NCBI GenBank assembly: GCA_049890215.1
Contig: JBMHBX010000012.1
Span: 62,001 to 126,000, forward strand
DNA length: 64,000 nucleotides
Direction of reading: 5' to 3'
Source of the DNA: UBA685 sp049890215
Lineage (GTDB): Bacteria > Pseudomonadota > Alphaproteobacteria > Puniceispirillales > Puniceispirillaceae
Every line of letters starts with the position of its first letter. The stretch's first letter is position 1. Under the pieces are notes generated by a model, which was not told the DNA's origin, searched no databases, and saw only the letters and a program-made list of their open reading frames with translations. A program made the position numbers and the translations under genes. Positions 32,297 through 42,258 of this stretch are shown piece by piece.

Positions 32297-34858
32297 ATGA
32301 CTGAATTTGCCCCGCGTCACCTAGAAGAAAAATGGCAGTCTGAATGGGAAAAAACAGGTGCATTTACATCTGTTCAGGACCCGGATAAGCCAAAATATTA
32401 TGTGATGGAAATGTTCCCATATCCATCAGGGCGTATTCATATGGGCCATGTCCGTAATTATACCCTTGGTGATGTGGTCGCACGTTATCGTAAAGCATGT
32501 GGCTATAATGTCCTGCATCCTATGGGATGGGATGCCTTTGGCCTGCCGGCTGAAAATGCGGCGATGGAGCGCGGCGTTCATCCTGGTGATTGGACAGTCG
32601 AAAATATCGCTGCCATGCGCGAACAGCTCAAGCGCATGGGCCTGTCTTATGACTGGGATCGCGAAATTGCGACCTGCACACCTGATTATTATCGCCATGA
32701 ACAAAAGATGTTTCTGGAATTCCTCAAAGCAGGTCTTGCCTATCGCAAAGAATCCTGGGTGAATTGGGATCCTGTTGAACAAACAGTCCTTGCCAATGAA
32801 CAGGTGGTTGATGGCAAAGGGTGGCGTTCTGGCGTTGCGGTTGAACGCAAGCAATTATCACAATGGTTTTTGAAAATCACTGATTATGCCGCAGACCTGC
32901 TTGATGCGATTGAAACACTGGACAGATGGCCTGATCGAGTGCGCTTGATGCAACATAACTGGATTGGCAAATCTGTTGGCGCAAGCCTGACGTTCAGGGC
33001 AAGCACCGCCAATGCGTATTTTGAGTCTGTTGAGATTTTCACCACCAGACCAGATACCTTATTTGGCGCCTCTTTTGTGGCAGTTGCGCCGAATCATCCG
33101 ATCGCTCTTGCCATTGCAAAAGACAATCAGCAAGCAGAGGCCTTTCTGGCTGAATGCTCGGCGCTTGGCACATCTGAAGCTGCCATCGAAAAAGCAGAGA
33201 AAAAAGGGTTTAAGACAGACTTATCAGTCTCTCATCCTCTTATCGAAGGGGCAAGCCTTCCGGTTTATATTGCCAATTTTGTGTTGATGGATTACGGCAC
33301 AGGCGCGATTTTTGGCTGTCCTGCACATGATCAGCGTGATTTGGATTTTGCCCGTAAATATGATTGTAATGTCACGCCTGTTGTCTTGCCAAAAGATACC
33401 AAAGAAGCAGATTTTGCGATTGCTGATGAAGCCTATACAGGCCCCGGCACACTTATCAATTCTGGCGACTGGAATGGTCTGTCGGTCGAAGATGGTAAAT
33501 CAAAAGCCATTGAAACTCTGGAAACGCTTGGTTGCGGCACCGCCAAAACAACCTACCGGCTTCGTGATTGGGGCGTCTCACGCCAGCGTTATTGGGGTTG
33601 CCCTATCCCCATTATATATTGCGATAGCTGCGGCGCGGTCCCTGTACCAGATGACCAGCTCCCTGTTACCCTGCCCAAAGATGTCACATTTGGTGGAAAT
33701 GGTAACCCATTGGCAAATCACCCAAGCTGGAAACACACAAGCTGCCCGTCTTGCAAGGCAGATGCGATAAGAGAAACAGACACATTTGATACGTTTTTCG
33801 AAAGCTCATGGTATTTCCTGCGCTATACAGATCCGACCTCACAAGACGCATTTTCTGCCAAGGCAGCAAGCTATTGGATGCCTGTTGATCAGTATATTGG
33901 CGGTGTTGAACATGCCGTCCTGCATTTGCTTTATTCACGCTTTTTCACAAGAGCGCTGTCACAAGTCGGCTATCTTGACCTGGATGAGCCTTTTGCAGGC
34001 CTTTTAACACAAGGCATGGTCTGTCATCAGTCATTCAAAGATAAAAACGGTCATTGGCTATTCCCTGATGAAGTGAAAAAGACCAAAGATGGCTTTTGTC
34101 ATGCAGATACCAATGAAGTTGTTATCGCAGGGCGCATTGAGAAAATGAGTAAATCAAAGCGCAATGTGGTTGATCCTGAAGTGATTATCAACAGCTATGG
34201 CGCAGATACGGCCAGATTATTCATGTTATCTGATTCACCACCTGAACGTGATTTGGAATGGACAGAATCAGGTGTTGAAGGCGCTTATCGCTTTATTCAG
34301 AAAGTCTGGCGCTTGCGTGATAAATTATCACAATCAGGCCCGCTTGATGGTACAGAGTCTTTGAGTGAGGCAGCCAAAACCTGCCTGCGCACCACGCATC
34401 AGTCAATTGCCTCAATTGGCAATGATATTGAAAGATTTGCCCTCAACAGATGCGTGGCACAGCTTCATATTCTTGTTGGCGCAATTTCTGATCTCAAAGA
34501 AGAGACACAAAGCGCTAATCAGGTTCGTGATTTTGCCATCCGCACACTCTCACAGCTTCTTGCCCCATTCTCTCCTCATATTGCTGAAGAATTGTGGCAG
34601 GCCTCTGGTGGTGAGGGTCTTGTGACAAACGCCTCATGGCCAAAAGTGGATGAGGCATGGCTTGTCGCAGATGATGTTGAAATTGGCATTCAGGTCAATG
34701 GCAAGTTACGCGGTACAATTCGCCTGCCAGTTGATTGTGATAAACAACAGGCAGAAGAAAAAGCGCTAGCGCATGAGAGCATTGTGAAATATCTTGAAGG
34801 TAACAGTCCGAAAAAGGTGATTGTGGTACCAAATAGGATCATCAATGTTGTTGTCTAA
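32297..34858 (+). CDS. leuS: Leucyl-tRNA synthetase
   Basis: An 853-residue class I synthetase. The HIGH-type motif appears as PYPSGRIHMGH near 40-50, and KMSKSKRNVV near 615 is the second ATP motif. The CP1 editing domain lies between about 225 and 420 (TTRPDTLFGASFVAVAP, with the conserved threonine pair and FGCPAHDQRD). The zinc-binding CDSCG...CPSC insert is near 437-490. Length and motif order are canonical. Confidence 0.97.
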   Translation: MTEFAPRHLEEKWQSEWEKTGAFTSVQDPDKPKYYVMEMFPYPSGRIHMGHVRNYTLGDVVARYRKACGYNVLHPMGWDAFGLPAENAAMERGVHPGDWTVENIAAMREQLKRMGLSYDWDREIATCTPDYYRHEQKMFLEFLKAGLAYRKESWVNWDPVEQTVLANEQVVDGKGWRSGVAVERKQLSQWFLKITDYAADLLDAIETLDRWPDRVRLMQHNWIGKSVGASLTFRASTANAYFESVEIFTTRPDTLFGASFVAVAPNHPIALAIAKDNQQAEAFLAECSALGTSEAAIEKAEKKGFKTDLSVSHPLIEGASLPVYIANFVLMDYGTGAIFGCPAHDQRDLDFARKYDCNVTPVVLPKDTKEADFAIADEAYTGPGTLINSGDWNGLSVEDGKSKAIETLETLGCGTAKTTYRLRDWGVSRQRYWGCPIPIIYCDSCGAVPVPDDQLPVTLPKDVTFGGNGNPLANHPSWKHTSCPSCKADAIRETDTFDTFFESSWYFLRYTDPTSQDAFSAKAASYWMPVDQYIGGVEHAVLHLLYSRFFTRALSQVGYLDLDEPFAGLLTQGMVCHQSFKDKNGHWLFPDEVKKTKDGFCHADTNEVVIAGRIEKMSKSKRNVVDPEVIINSYGADTARLFMLSDSPPERDLEWTESGVEGAYRFIQKVWRLRDKLSQSGPLDGTESLSEAAKTCLRTTHQSIASIGNDIERFALNRCVAQLHILVGAISDLKEETQSANQVRDFAIRTLSQLLAPFSPHIAEELWQASGGEGLVTNASWPKVDEAWLVADDVEIGIQVNGKLRGTIRLPVDCDKQQAEEKALAHESIVKYLEGNSPKKVIVVPNRIINVVV

Positions 34859-35333
34859 AAAACATATCATCGCTTTGTTTTTGCTGATTGGCCTCTCAGG
34901 GTGCCAGACCATCTCGACATCTGAAATCACCGCCAGAACACAAGATGCGTTAAATCGTATAGAGGTAAGAGACGCAGACACACGTTTTGAGCAAATTTTC
35001 AACCGTCAGCTTCTTGACAGCCTTAATCAGGGGCCGGCATTACGTGATTTGGTTTTATACACAAATTTATCTGCCACAAATTCATCTACCCTCGCGGTAA
35101 AGGGCCAGTCTTCGACCTTATCAAAGACTCAGATGACCTTATTATATGAATTGCATGATAAAATATCAAAAGAGGTCATTACCTCCGGGAAAATCAGGGT
35201 TACCGCCACATCTGGTACAGTGTCATCTTATTATGGGCAGGATAAATCGAAACAATTTGCTGCAGAACGCCTCACAAAACAATTAGCTGATAAATTGGTT
35301 TTACGGCTTCGCCGATTTTTCTTGGACGGCTGA
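34845..35333 (+). CDS. lptE: LPS-assembly lipoprotein LptE
   Basis: A 162-residue lipoprotein with a short signal and lipobox LSGC (C20). The rest (SEITARTQDALNRIEV... RDLVLYTNLSATNSSTLAVKGQSST) fits the LptE/RlpB fold that plugs LptD in the outer membrane. Sequence conservation in this family is low, so position matters: leuS-lptE-holA is the common proteobacterial order. The ATG at 34845 overlaps the end of leuS by 14 nt. Confidence 0.82.
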   Translation: MLLSKKHIIALFLLIGLSGCQTISTSEITARTQDALNRIEVRDADTRFEQIFNRQLLDSLNQGPALRDLVLYTNLSATNSSTLAVKGQSSTLSKTQMTLLYELHDKISKEVITSGKIRVTATSGTVSSYYGQDKSKQFAAERLTKQLADKLVLRLRRFFLDG

Positions 35334-35389
35334 TTGGCTGCGCTCATTATCATAATGAGACCAAATTTCGACACATAAAGGGCCTTTTG

Positions 35390-36415
35390 ATGAAAATCCC
35401 GCCAAGAGACATCACGCGCACCCTATCCCAGCCCTCACCAACCTATTTAGGCTATTTTTTTCACGGGGCAGATATTGGCCTGATGCGTGAGCGGGCTTTA
35501 TCTTTGGCCAAAAAAATCGTCTCTGACATAGATGATCCGTTCCAGTCTGTCTCACTTCGTGGTGAAGAGGTGAAAACTGATCCCATTCGTCTTGTTGATG
35601 AGGTGACCGCCCTGCCTGTTTTCGGCGATGAGCGTCTTGTGCGTTTGCGCGGCACAGGCGCTGAGATAACTGATGCAGTCAAACAGGCGGCGCCCTATTT
35701 GCGCCCCGGCACAAGGCTTATCATTGAAGCAAGCGATACCACCACAAAACATGCCATTGTCAAATTTTGTGACCAGCATGACCAAATTGCCTCTATTGGC
35801 TGTTATGCTGATGAAGATAAAGATATCGCTCAATTAGCACAATCTGTCTTTGCTGCAGATAATATTTCTCTCGATAAACAAGCAATGGCACTTCTTGTCA
35901 GCAGGCTTGGGGGTGACAGGCTTGCAAGCCGCTCTGAACTTGAAAAACTGGCCTTATATGCCGGGCCAAAGGGCACTCTTTCGGCAGATGATATCGAACA
36001 GGCTCTTGGTGATTCATCAGCGCAAGCCATTGATATCTTTATGAAATCTGTCCTGACCGGAAATGTTGAATTGCTTGGCACGATGATGGATAAAGCGCGT
36101 CAGGAAGAGATCGCACCCATTGCGATTATGCGCCAGCTGGCCGCCTCAATGCGTCAGATTTATGAAATACGGGCCTTGATGGCACAGGGTGAATCTGCAA
36201 GCAGTGCAGCTGCGCGTTTGCGCCCACCTGTTCATTTCAAATCAAAGCCTCTTATCATTGCAACGGCCGGCCGGATGACAGGATCTCAGGCTCTTGGTTT
36301 CTGGCAACGCCTGACCCAGATGGAACAAGAGCTGAAATCAGGTACAATCTCAGAGCCATATACACATCTAGGTCAGGGCCTTCTTGGCCTTTGCCTCAGG
36401 CTGCGCTCAAAATAG
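35390..36415 (+). CDS. holA: DNA polymerase III delta subunit
   Basis: A 341-residue clamp-loader delta subunit. The N-terminal segment YFFHGADIGLMRERALSLAKKIV and the central LLVSRLGGDRLASRSELEKLALYAG are family landmarks, as is the closing GLLGLCLRLRSK. It opens the beta clamp together with delta-prime and gamma/tau. ATG 35390 is used; the TTG one codon earlier would add one residue. Its stop is 12 bp from the convergent parB stop. Confidence 0.88.
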   Translation: MKIPPRDITRTLSQPSPTYLGYFFHGADIGLMRERALSLAKKIVSDIDDPFQSVSLRGEEVKTDPIRLVDEVTALPVFGDERLVRLRGTGAEITDAVKQAAPYLRPGTRLIIEASDTTTKHAIVKFCDQHDQIASIGCYADEDKDIAQLAQSVFAADNISLDKQAMALLVSRLGGDRLASRSELEKLALYAGPKGTLSADDIEQALGDSSAQAIDIFMKSVLTGNVELLGTMMDKARQEEIAPIAIMRQLAASMRQIYEIRALMAQGESASSAAARLRPPVHFKSKPLIIATAGRMTGSQALGFWQRLTQMEQELKSGTISEPYTHLGQGLLGLCLRLRSK

Positions 36416-36427
36416 CCCTATTCCTGC

Positions 36428-37357
36428 CTATCCCTGATCATCATTCAGGCCTAATTTTTCAAGCAACATATCAAGCTGAGAAAAGCTTGATATCTTGAAC
36501 TTCACCGCCCCTTTTTCAGTTGCCTCATTCCAGTCTACTGATAATCTTAGCCCCAGAACATCTTTTGCCTTTTTCTCTAAAGCCTTGATATCAGACGATT
36601 TTTCAGGTTTTTTCTGGTCTGTTACCTCTGGTGCCTCAAAACGGGCAAGCTTTTCAACTTCGCGTGCGCTCAACCCTTTTTCGACCACTAATTGGGCCAG
36701 TTTCAGCGCCTCATCATGGCCAATCAAAGGGCGTGCCTGACCTGCTGTCATTGCGCCGCTTAAAATCATGTGATGTATTTCATCAGGCAGGTTTAATAAG
36801 CGCATCATATTTGAGATATGAGGGCGAGATTTACCAACAATCGCCGCCAAATCTTCCTGGCTGTAATTATGGGCCTCAATCAGCGCCTTATAGCCAAGTG
36901 CCTCTTCAATGGCAGACAAATCCTGTCGTTGAATATTTTCAATCAACGAAAATTCAGCGGCTTGCTTATCACTTAATTCACGGATAATGGTGGGGATATC
37001 ATGCAGACGCGCTATTTGCGCTGCCCGCCACCGCCTCTCACCGGCGATCAGCTCATAACGGCCTTCTTTTTTCGGGTTGGGACGAACCAAAATAGGTTGC
37101 ACAATGCCATTTTCTGTCATGGATTGCGCTAATTCCTCCAAAGCATCCTTATCAAATATGCGGCGCGGCTGCCATGGTCCTGGATTGATCCATTCAACCG
37201 GTACAGTGCGAATTTCAGAGGCGCGCGCTGTTTGTGAAGGCGCTGCTTGCTGTGAGGCGCCACCCTCAGGGGCAAGAGCCACAGCGGTATCCCCTAATAA
37301 AGAAGACAGGCCGCGTCCTAAGCCTTTTGCCGGCTTTTTATCTGATGTCTCACTCAT
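36428..37357 (-). CDS. parB: Chromosome partitioning protein ParB
   Basis: A 309-residue CTP-dependent DNA clamp that loads at parS. The N-terminal LGRGLSSLLGD (the ParA-stimulating segment) is at 12-22. PWQPRRIFDKDALEELAQSM and GERRWRAAQIARLHDIPTIIR are the CTP-binding motifs. The helix-turn-helix that reads parS is near 150-185 (YSQEDLAAIVGKSRPHISNMMRLL). A C-terminal dimer domain ends the chain. Three perfect parS sites lie within 6 kb. It is 3 bp downstream of parA. Confidence 0.95.
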   Translation of the reverse strand: MSETSDKKPAKGLGRGLSSLLGDTAVALAPEGGASQQAAPSQTARASEIRTVPVEWINPGPWQPRRIFDKDALEELAQSMTENGIVQPILVRPNPKKEGRYELIAGERRWRAAQIARLHDIPTIIRELSDKQAAEFSLIENIQRQDLSAIEEALGYKALIEAHNYSQEDLAAIVGKSRPHISNMMRLLNLPDEIHHMILSGAMTAGQARPLIGHDEALKLAQLVVEKGLSAREVEKLARFEAPEVTDQKKPEKSSDIKALEKKAKDVLGLRLSVDWNEATEKGAVKFKISSFSQLDMLLEKLGLNDDQG

Positions 37358-37360
37358 CTT

Positions 37361-38146
37361 TTATCCTTCATTCGCTGATGCTTGTTTTTCTTGTGCCAGT
37401 AATTCTGCCGCCAGAGCCGCATAGGCTTGTGCGCCTGTTGATTTAATATCATACATCAACACAGGCTTGCCAAAAGACGGCGCCTCAGAAATTCTGACAT
37501 TCCGGGGAATCACAGTTTGATAGACGATATCACCAAAATAATCTCTTACATCTTGTGAGACCATATCTGATAATTTATTGCGGCTGTCATACATTGTCAG
37601 AATAATGCCCTGTATGGCAAGATGAGGATTGAAATTCTGTTTGACCACCTGAATGGTACGCACCAGCTGAGACAAACCTTCAAGAGCATAAAATTCACAT
37701 TGCAAAGGCACAATGGCTCTGTCAGATGCCACCAAGGCATTGACTGTCAAAAGACCCAAGGATGGCGGACAGTCAATTAGCACAAAATCATAATGTCCTC
37801 TTGCCCCTTGCAGAGCGTCTTTCAGGCGATGTTCACGATTGTCAAGCTCACTTAATTCGATTTCAGCTGCTGATAAATCCATAGTGGTTGGCAAAATATC
37901 AAGACCTGGCACCAATGTCTGGCAAATCGCCTCTGACAAAGTGATCTGGCCGGCAATCAGGCGATAAGAATTACGCTCACGGTCAAAATCTGTGATGCCA
38001 AGACCTGTGCTTGCATTACCTTGCGGGTCGAAATCAATCAATAGCACCTTATAGCCACAAGCCGCCAGCGCTGTAGACAGATTGACAGAGGTGGTCGTCT
38101 TTCCAACCCCTCCTTTTTGGTTTGTCACAGCTATAATTTTTGTCAT
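37361..38146 (-). CDS. parA: Chromosome partitioning ATPase ParA
   Basis: A 261-residue Walker-type ATPase. The deviant Walker A KGGVGKTTTSVNL is at 11-23, LLIDFDPQGNASTGLG near 35-50 is motif A', and FVLIDCPPSLGLLTVNAL near 120-137 is Walker B. ATP-bound ParA on the nucleoid pulls ParB-parS complexes and so segregates the origin. The short N-terminus without a DNA-binding extension is the chromosomal type Ia/Soj form. It is in the run rsmG-parA-parB. Confidence 0.96.
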   Translation of the reverse strand: MTKIIAVTNQKGGVGKTTTSVNLSTALAACGYKVLLIDFDPQGNASTGLGITDFDRERNSYRLIAGQITLSEAICQTLVPGLDILPTTMDLSAAEIELSELDNREHRLKDALQGARGHYDFVLIDCPPSLGLLTVNALVASDRAIVPLQCEFYALEGLSQLVRTIQVVKQNFNPHLAIQGIILTMYDSRNKLSDMVSQDVRDYFGDIVYQTVIPRNVRISEAPSFGKPVLMYDIKSTGAQAYAALAAELLAQEKQASANEG

Positions 38147-38184
38147 TTTCCCGCCCTTACGCTTAAGACAAAGATGATTCTGCC

Positions 38185-38847
38185 CTACTGGTTTTCGGAT
38201 AAATCACGCCTCAGGCGTAATATCACCCCGTCACCAGATGCAAGGCTTGGAAATTCTTGTGTTACTACTTTGTTTGATACTGGCAGATTGGTCAATTCCT
38301 CATTTACAGCCCGGCCTTTTAACAGCCAGAAAATTTGACCCTCCTGATGCTGATCTTTTGTCCAGTCAAGCAGACGTGGCAAAGGGGCAAAAGCTCTGGC
38401 CGTGATGATATCAGCGCCCAGATGCGGCAGGCTTTCAAGCCTTTGATTATGAATGGTCGCCTTCAGCCCCATTTCACGCAAAGCTGTCTGCATGAAGGCA
38501 CATTTGCGGCTGTCTGATTCCACCATTTCGACCTGATGATGGCTCAAAGCTGAAATGATCACAGCCGGCAATCCTGCCCCTGATCCCAAATCAAGGATTT
38601 TCACAGGCTCTTGCGGCAAAAACGGCACAAGTTGCGCACAATCAAGAATATGACGCTCCCAAAGATGAGAGATTGTTTTCGGTGATACCAGATTGATAGA
38701 TCTCTGCCACTTTTCTAATAAGCTGGCATAGCAATCAAGCTTATCACATGTTTCACGTGAAACATGCAAGACATCCTCAATATAAGATAAGACTGTCTGC
38801 CTGTCCCATTTTGTCTGATGATCATAACAAGCCGCCATCTCTGTCAC
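38185..38847 (-). CDS. rsmG: 16S rRNA (guanine-527-N7) methyltransferase RsmG
   Basis: A 220-residue methyltransferase (GidB). ILDLGSGAGLPAVIISAL near 84-101 is the AdoMet motif, ISHLWERHILDCAQL precedes it, and ITARAFAPLPRLLDW lies near 150. A perfect parS site (38749-38764) is embedded in the coding sequence and gives the peptide HVSRET near residue 29. The start could also be the ATG three codons in (MAACYDH). It is 8 bp downstream of mnmG. Confidence 0.93.
   Translation of the reverse strand: MTEMAACYDHQTKWDRQTVLSYIEDVLHVSRETCDKLDCYASLLEKWQRSINLVSPKTISHLWERHILDCAQLVPFLPQEPVKILDLGSGAGLPAVIISALSHHQVEMVESDSRKCAFMQTALREMGLKATIHNQRLESLPHLGADIITARAFAPLPRLLDWTKDQHQEGQIFWLLKGRAVNEELTNLPVSNKVVTQEFPSLASGDGVILRLRRDLSENQ
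38749..38764. other. parS centromere site 1 (inside rsmG)
   Basis: TGTTTCACGTGAAACA is identical to the bacterial parS consensus. The palindrome extends to 20 bp (CATG...CATG, 38747-38766). ParB should load here. Confidence 0.95.
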
Positions 38848-38855
38848 CTTATCTC

Positions 38856-40766
38856 TTAGCGCCGGGATGCAGACGGCGTTGCCTGAGACCGGCTTTCAGA
38901 GTGAACTTTATCTGAATCATGACCTCTGATATGGCGCAAAACCGCGACAAGGGCTGCTGGTGTTAAACCAGGTATACGGCTTGCCTGACCTAATGTTTCA
39001 GGCTGATACCGGCGCAGTAAATCCTGACTTTCAGCAGACAGGCCACCAATTTTGGCAAAATCAATATCATCACCAATCAGAACATTTTCATCTTTGCGCA
39101 TGGCCTCAATATCAGCTTGTTGCCGGCGCAAATAGCCCTGATATCGTTTATCTGTCTCAAGCTGCGCATGATAGGCCTTATCAATCGCTGCTAATTCCGG
39201 CCACAGGGACTGACATTTCTCAATGGTAATGCCTTCAAGCGTTAACATATCCGCCGCTGTTCGTTGACGGCCATCTCTTGGCGGCGGTAAATCTGCCTCT
39301 GCCAATTGCTTTGTAGAGGCACGCAGATTATCAAGCAAATCACGTGCCGCCTCAAGAGCCTGCTTTTTTGCCTCCCAGGCCTGCCGGCGTTTATGTGAGA
39401 CAAGACCAATCGCCACTGCTTTATCAGTCAGCCTTTGATCAGCGTTATCAGCCCGCAATAACAACCTGTATTCAGCGCGAGAGGTAAACATCCTATAAGG
39501 CTCAGGCGCACCTTTGGTGATCAAATCATCAATCATCACCCCGATATAGGCATCTGCCCTGTCCAAAATAAATACCTCTTTTTTGCCCCCTGCCAATAAG
39601 GCAGCATTGACACCTGCAATCAGCCCTTGCGCGGCGGCCTCTTCATAGCCTGTTGTCCCGTTAATCTGGCCTGCCAGAAACAGATGAGGCAGTTTTTTCA
39701 GCTCTAATGTCCGGCGTAAGGCACGCGGGTCAATAAAATCATATTCAATCGCATAGCCATATTGTAGAATCTTTGCGTTTTCCAAGCCCGGGATCGTGGC
39801 AAGCATGGCGTCTTGTACATCGCGCGGCAAGCTTGTTGATATGCCATTCGGATAGATGGTCGGATCATCAAGACCTTCTGGTTCAAGAAAAATCTGATGA
39901 GAAGATTTATCTGCAAAGCGAAAGACCTTATCTTCGATAGACGGGCAATAGCGCGGCCCCTGACCTTTAATTTGCCCTGAATAAACAGCTGATAAATGCA
40001 GAGAGTCTGAAATAATCTTGTGTGTTTTTTCTGTGGTTCTTGTAATCGCACATTCAATTTGCGGCACACGGATCTTATCAGTCATCATAGAAAATGGCAC
40101 AGGCGGATCATCTGCCGGCTGCTTTTCAAGACTGTCCCAGTCAATCGTCCTTTTATCAAGGCGTGCCGGCGTCCCTGTTTTCAGCCTGCCAAGAGGCAAA
40201 TCAAGCGCATGAAGCGCCTCAGATAATAAATTAGACGGCGCCTCACCCACTCTTCCGGCAGGTGTTCTTTCTGTCCCAAGATGGATAAGACCACCTAAAA
40301 ATGTACCTGTTGTCAATACGATGGCTTTGGCGTGATAGCGCTCACCTGCCTCTGTTGTCAGGCCGCATACAACGCCATTTTCAATCAGAAAGGACGCCAC
40401 CGCCCCCTCAATGATTGTCAGATTTTCCTGCTCTGCCAATAAAGATTGCACGGCCTTGCGGTACAAAGATCGGTCTGCTTGTGCGCGCGGGCCATGAACT
40501 GCCGGTCCTCTTGATTTATTCAGCATGCGAAACTGAATGCCAGCAGCGTCAATTGCGCGGGCCATCAGCCCGTCAAGAGCGTCAATCTCACGCACAAGGT
40601 GCCCTTTGCCAAGCCCGCCAATAGCAGGATTACAAGACATCTCACCAATTTTATCTGCCTGCATTGTGATAAGGGCCACTTTGGCACCCATGCGTGCCGC
40701 AGAGGCCGCTGCCTCTGTTCCGGCATGGCCGCCCCCTACAATGATGACATCATAATCCATAATCAT
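38856..40766 (-). CDS. mnmG: tRNA uridine-5-carboxymethylaminomethyl modification enzyme MnmG
   Basis: A 636-residue FAD enzyme (GidA) that with MnmE modifies U34 of tRNAs. The FAD motif DYDVIIVGGGHAGTEAA begins the protein, GGLGKGHLVREIDALDGLM follows, and PAGRVGEAPSNLLSEALH, RLKTGTPARLD and the C-terminal GLTPAALVAVLRHIRG match the family. ATG 40766 is chosen; ATG 40760 also fits with an AGAAG site. The longer frame from TTG 40796 (MFHVKHEEQK) only translates the parS palindrome and is probably not real. Confidence 0.93.
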   Translation of the reverse strand: MIMDYDVIIVGGGHAGTEAAASAARMGAKVALITMQADKIGEMSCNPAIGGLGKGHLVREIDALDGLMARAIDAAGIQFRMLNKSRGPAVHGPRAQADRSLYRKAVQSLLAEQENLTIIEGAVASFLIENGVVCGLTTEAGERYHAKAIVLTTGTFLGGLIHLGTERTPAGRVGEAPSNLLSEALHALDLPLGRLKTGTPARLDKRTIDWDSLEKQPADDPPVPFSMMTDKIRVPQIECAITRTTEKTHKIISDSLHLSAVYSGQIKGQGPRYCPSIEDKVFRFADKSSHQIFLEPEGLDDPTIYPNGISTSLPRDVQDAMLATIPGLENAKILQYGYAIEYDFIDPRALRRTLELKKLPHLFLAGQINGTTGYEEAAAQGLIAGVNAALLAGGKKEVFILDRADAYIGVMIDDLITKGAPEPYRMFTSRAEYRLLLRADNADQRLTDKAVAIGLVSHKRRQAWEAKKQALEAARDLLDNLRASTKQLAEADLPPPRDGRQRTAADMLTLEGITIEKCQSLWPELAAIDKAYHAQLETDKRYQGYLRRQQADIEAMRKDENVLIGDDIDFAKIGGLSAESQDLLRRYQPETLGQASRIPGLTPAALVAVLRHIRGHDSDKVHSESRSQATPSASRR

Positions 40767-40779
40767 CTTCTGCTCTTCA

Positions 40780-40795
40780 TGTTTCACGTGAAACA
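40780..40795. other. parS centromere site 2 (between mnmG and mnmE)
   Basis: TGTTTCACGTGAAACA, a perfect consensus parS, lies directly ahead of the mnmG start and could also affect its transcription when ParB spreads. Confidence 0.95.
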
Positions 40796-40846
40796 ATCAC
40801 GCGCCCTATCATCCTTATCACAAATGCGCTTATACAATGAAACACC

Positions 40847-42175
40847 CTATTTCCCAATACAGAATGAGGTAAAAATATCAGACAGAATATCTTCAATATC
40901 GATTTGCCCTGTCATCTGGCCAAGCGCATCTGCCGCCGCCCTTAACTCTTCTGCAATTAATTCAGGACCTTCCTGTAGCTGAACAGCGCATGAGGCCTCA
41001 AGCGCGCTAAGTGCTTTTTCAACAAGCAACCGGTGACGCGCTCTTGTGATGACAGGTTGATGAGCGCTGCTATTTAACGGGCGGCAATAGCGCAGCAGCT
41101 CTGCTTCTAATAACGCACAATCACCCTCATCATATAAAGATAAGGCGAGATACTCTTTTATCTCCGATTCTTCAGGTAATTTGTCTTTTTTATTCACAAT
41201 TTTTATCACAGGCCTGTTCAGCCTTTGACAAAGTGCCTCCGCAGTCTCATACCAATCAGCATGCGCCCCGTCAGCTATCACAATCACAAGATCAGCCTCT
41301 TCTGCTGCCTGATGAGCGCGCTCTATGCCGATCGCCTCAATCGTGCCTGCTTCATCTCTGATACCGGCTGTATCTTGTAGAATCACAGCCACACCTTCCA
41401 GATTAAGCCGCACCTCAATCACATCTCTTGTTGTGCCTGCTTCATCTGACACAATCGCCGCCGGCCGTTTGGCAAGCGCGTTCAGAGCTGTTGATTTACC
41501 GGCATTGACAGGCCCCATTAAGGCAACAGATACCCCGTTTCGGATCATCTCCCCACGCGCCCCATCTGCCAGAGCTGCCTTGAAACTATCTATCAATTGG
41601 GCTCTGTCAGACACAAATGACTGATACACATCATCTGGCAGATCTTCATCTGCAAAATCGATAAGCGATTCTAATTGTCCTGCCAGATGAATGATTTGAG
41701 TACGCCAGCTTGTGGCTTTTTTGCGCATAATGCCTTGTAACTGACCAAGCGCCTGGCGCCTCTGGCTGTCTGTTTGTGCCTCAATTAAATCAGCCAGCCC
41801 TTCAATCTCAGTTAAATCAAATTTGCCATTATCAAAAGCACGCCGGCTAAACTCACCTGCCAGAGCCGGCCGCATATCAGCCATATTGCTTAAGGTTTGT
41901 GTGATAGCCTCAATCACTGCCAAAGAGCCGTGACAATGAATTTCTAATACATCTTCGCCTGTTGGGCTCGCAGGCGCTTCAAAATAGACAAGCACCACCT
42001 CATCCAGAACAGCGCCTTCTTCATCATATAAACGCACTGGTTTCGCCTGACGGTGATGCAGTTCAGCGCCTGACAATTGTGATGCAAGCTTTGATAAATG
42101 AGGTCCGGACAATCTGAATATCGCTATCGCTGACTGACCTGGCGGCGTGGCAAGCGCAAAAATCGTATCTGTCAT
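40847..42175 (-). CDS. mnmE: tRNA modification GTPase MnmE
   Basis: A 442-residue GTPase (TrmE). The N-terminal tetrahydrofolate-binding domain includes TIFALATPPGQSAIAIFRLSGP and GEFSRRAFDNGKFDLTEIEGLADLI. The G domain inside the helical domain has G1 GPVNAGKST near 225-233, G2 GTTRD, G3 DTAG and G4 NKKD. The chain ends in FCIGK, whose cysteine is the conserved C-terminal residue. It acts as a dimer with MnmG, encoded downstream. Confidence 0.95.
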   Translation of the reverse strand: MTDTIFALATPPGQSAIAIFRLSGPHLSKLASQLSGAELHHRQAKPVRLYDEEGAVLDEVVLVYFEAPASPTGEDVLEIHCHGSLAVIEAITQTLSNMADMRPALAGEFSRRAFDNGKFDLTEIEGLADLIEAQTDSQRRQALGQLQGIMRKKATSWRTQIIHLAGQLESLIDFADEDLPDDVYQSFVSDRAQLIDSFKAALADGARGEMIRNGVSVALMGPVNAGKSTALNALAKRPAAIVSDEAGTTRDVIEVRLNLEGVAVILQDTAGIRDEAGTIEAIGIERAHQAAEEADLVIVIADGAHADWYETAEALCQRLNRPVIKIVNKKDKLPEESEIKEYLALSLYDEGDCALLEAELLRYCRPLNSSAHQPVITRARHRLLVEKALSALEASCAVQLQEGPELIAEELRAAADALGQMTGQIDIEDILSDIFTSFCIGK

Positions 42176-42258
42176 ATTATCACTTTACATCAAAGATTAA
42201 TCATCAGCACAATAAGGCATCCTTGTGACCCACACCTTATAAGAAAAGGCATAACATA

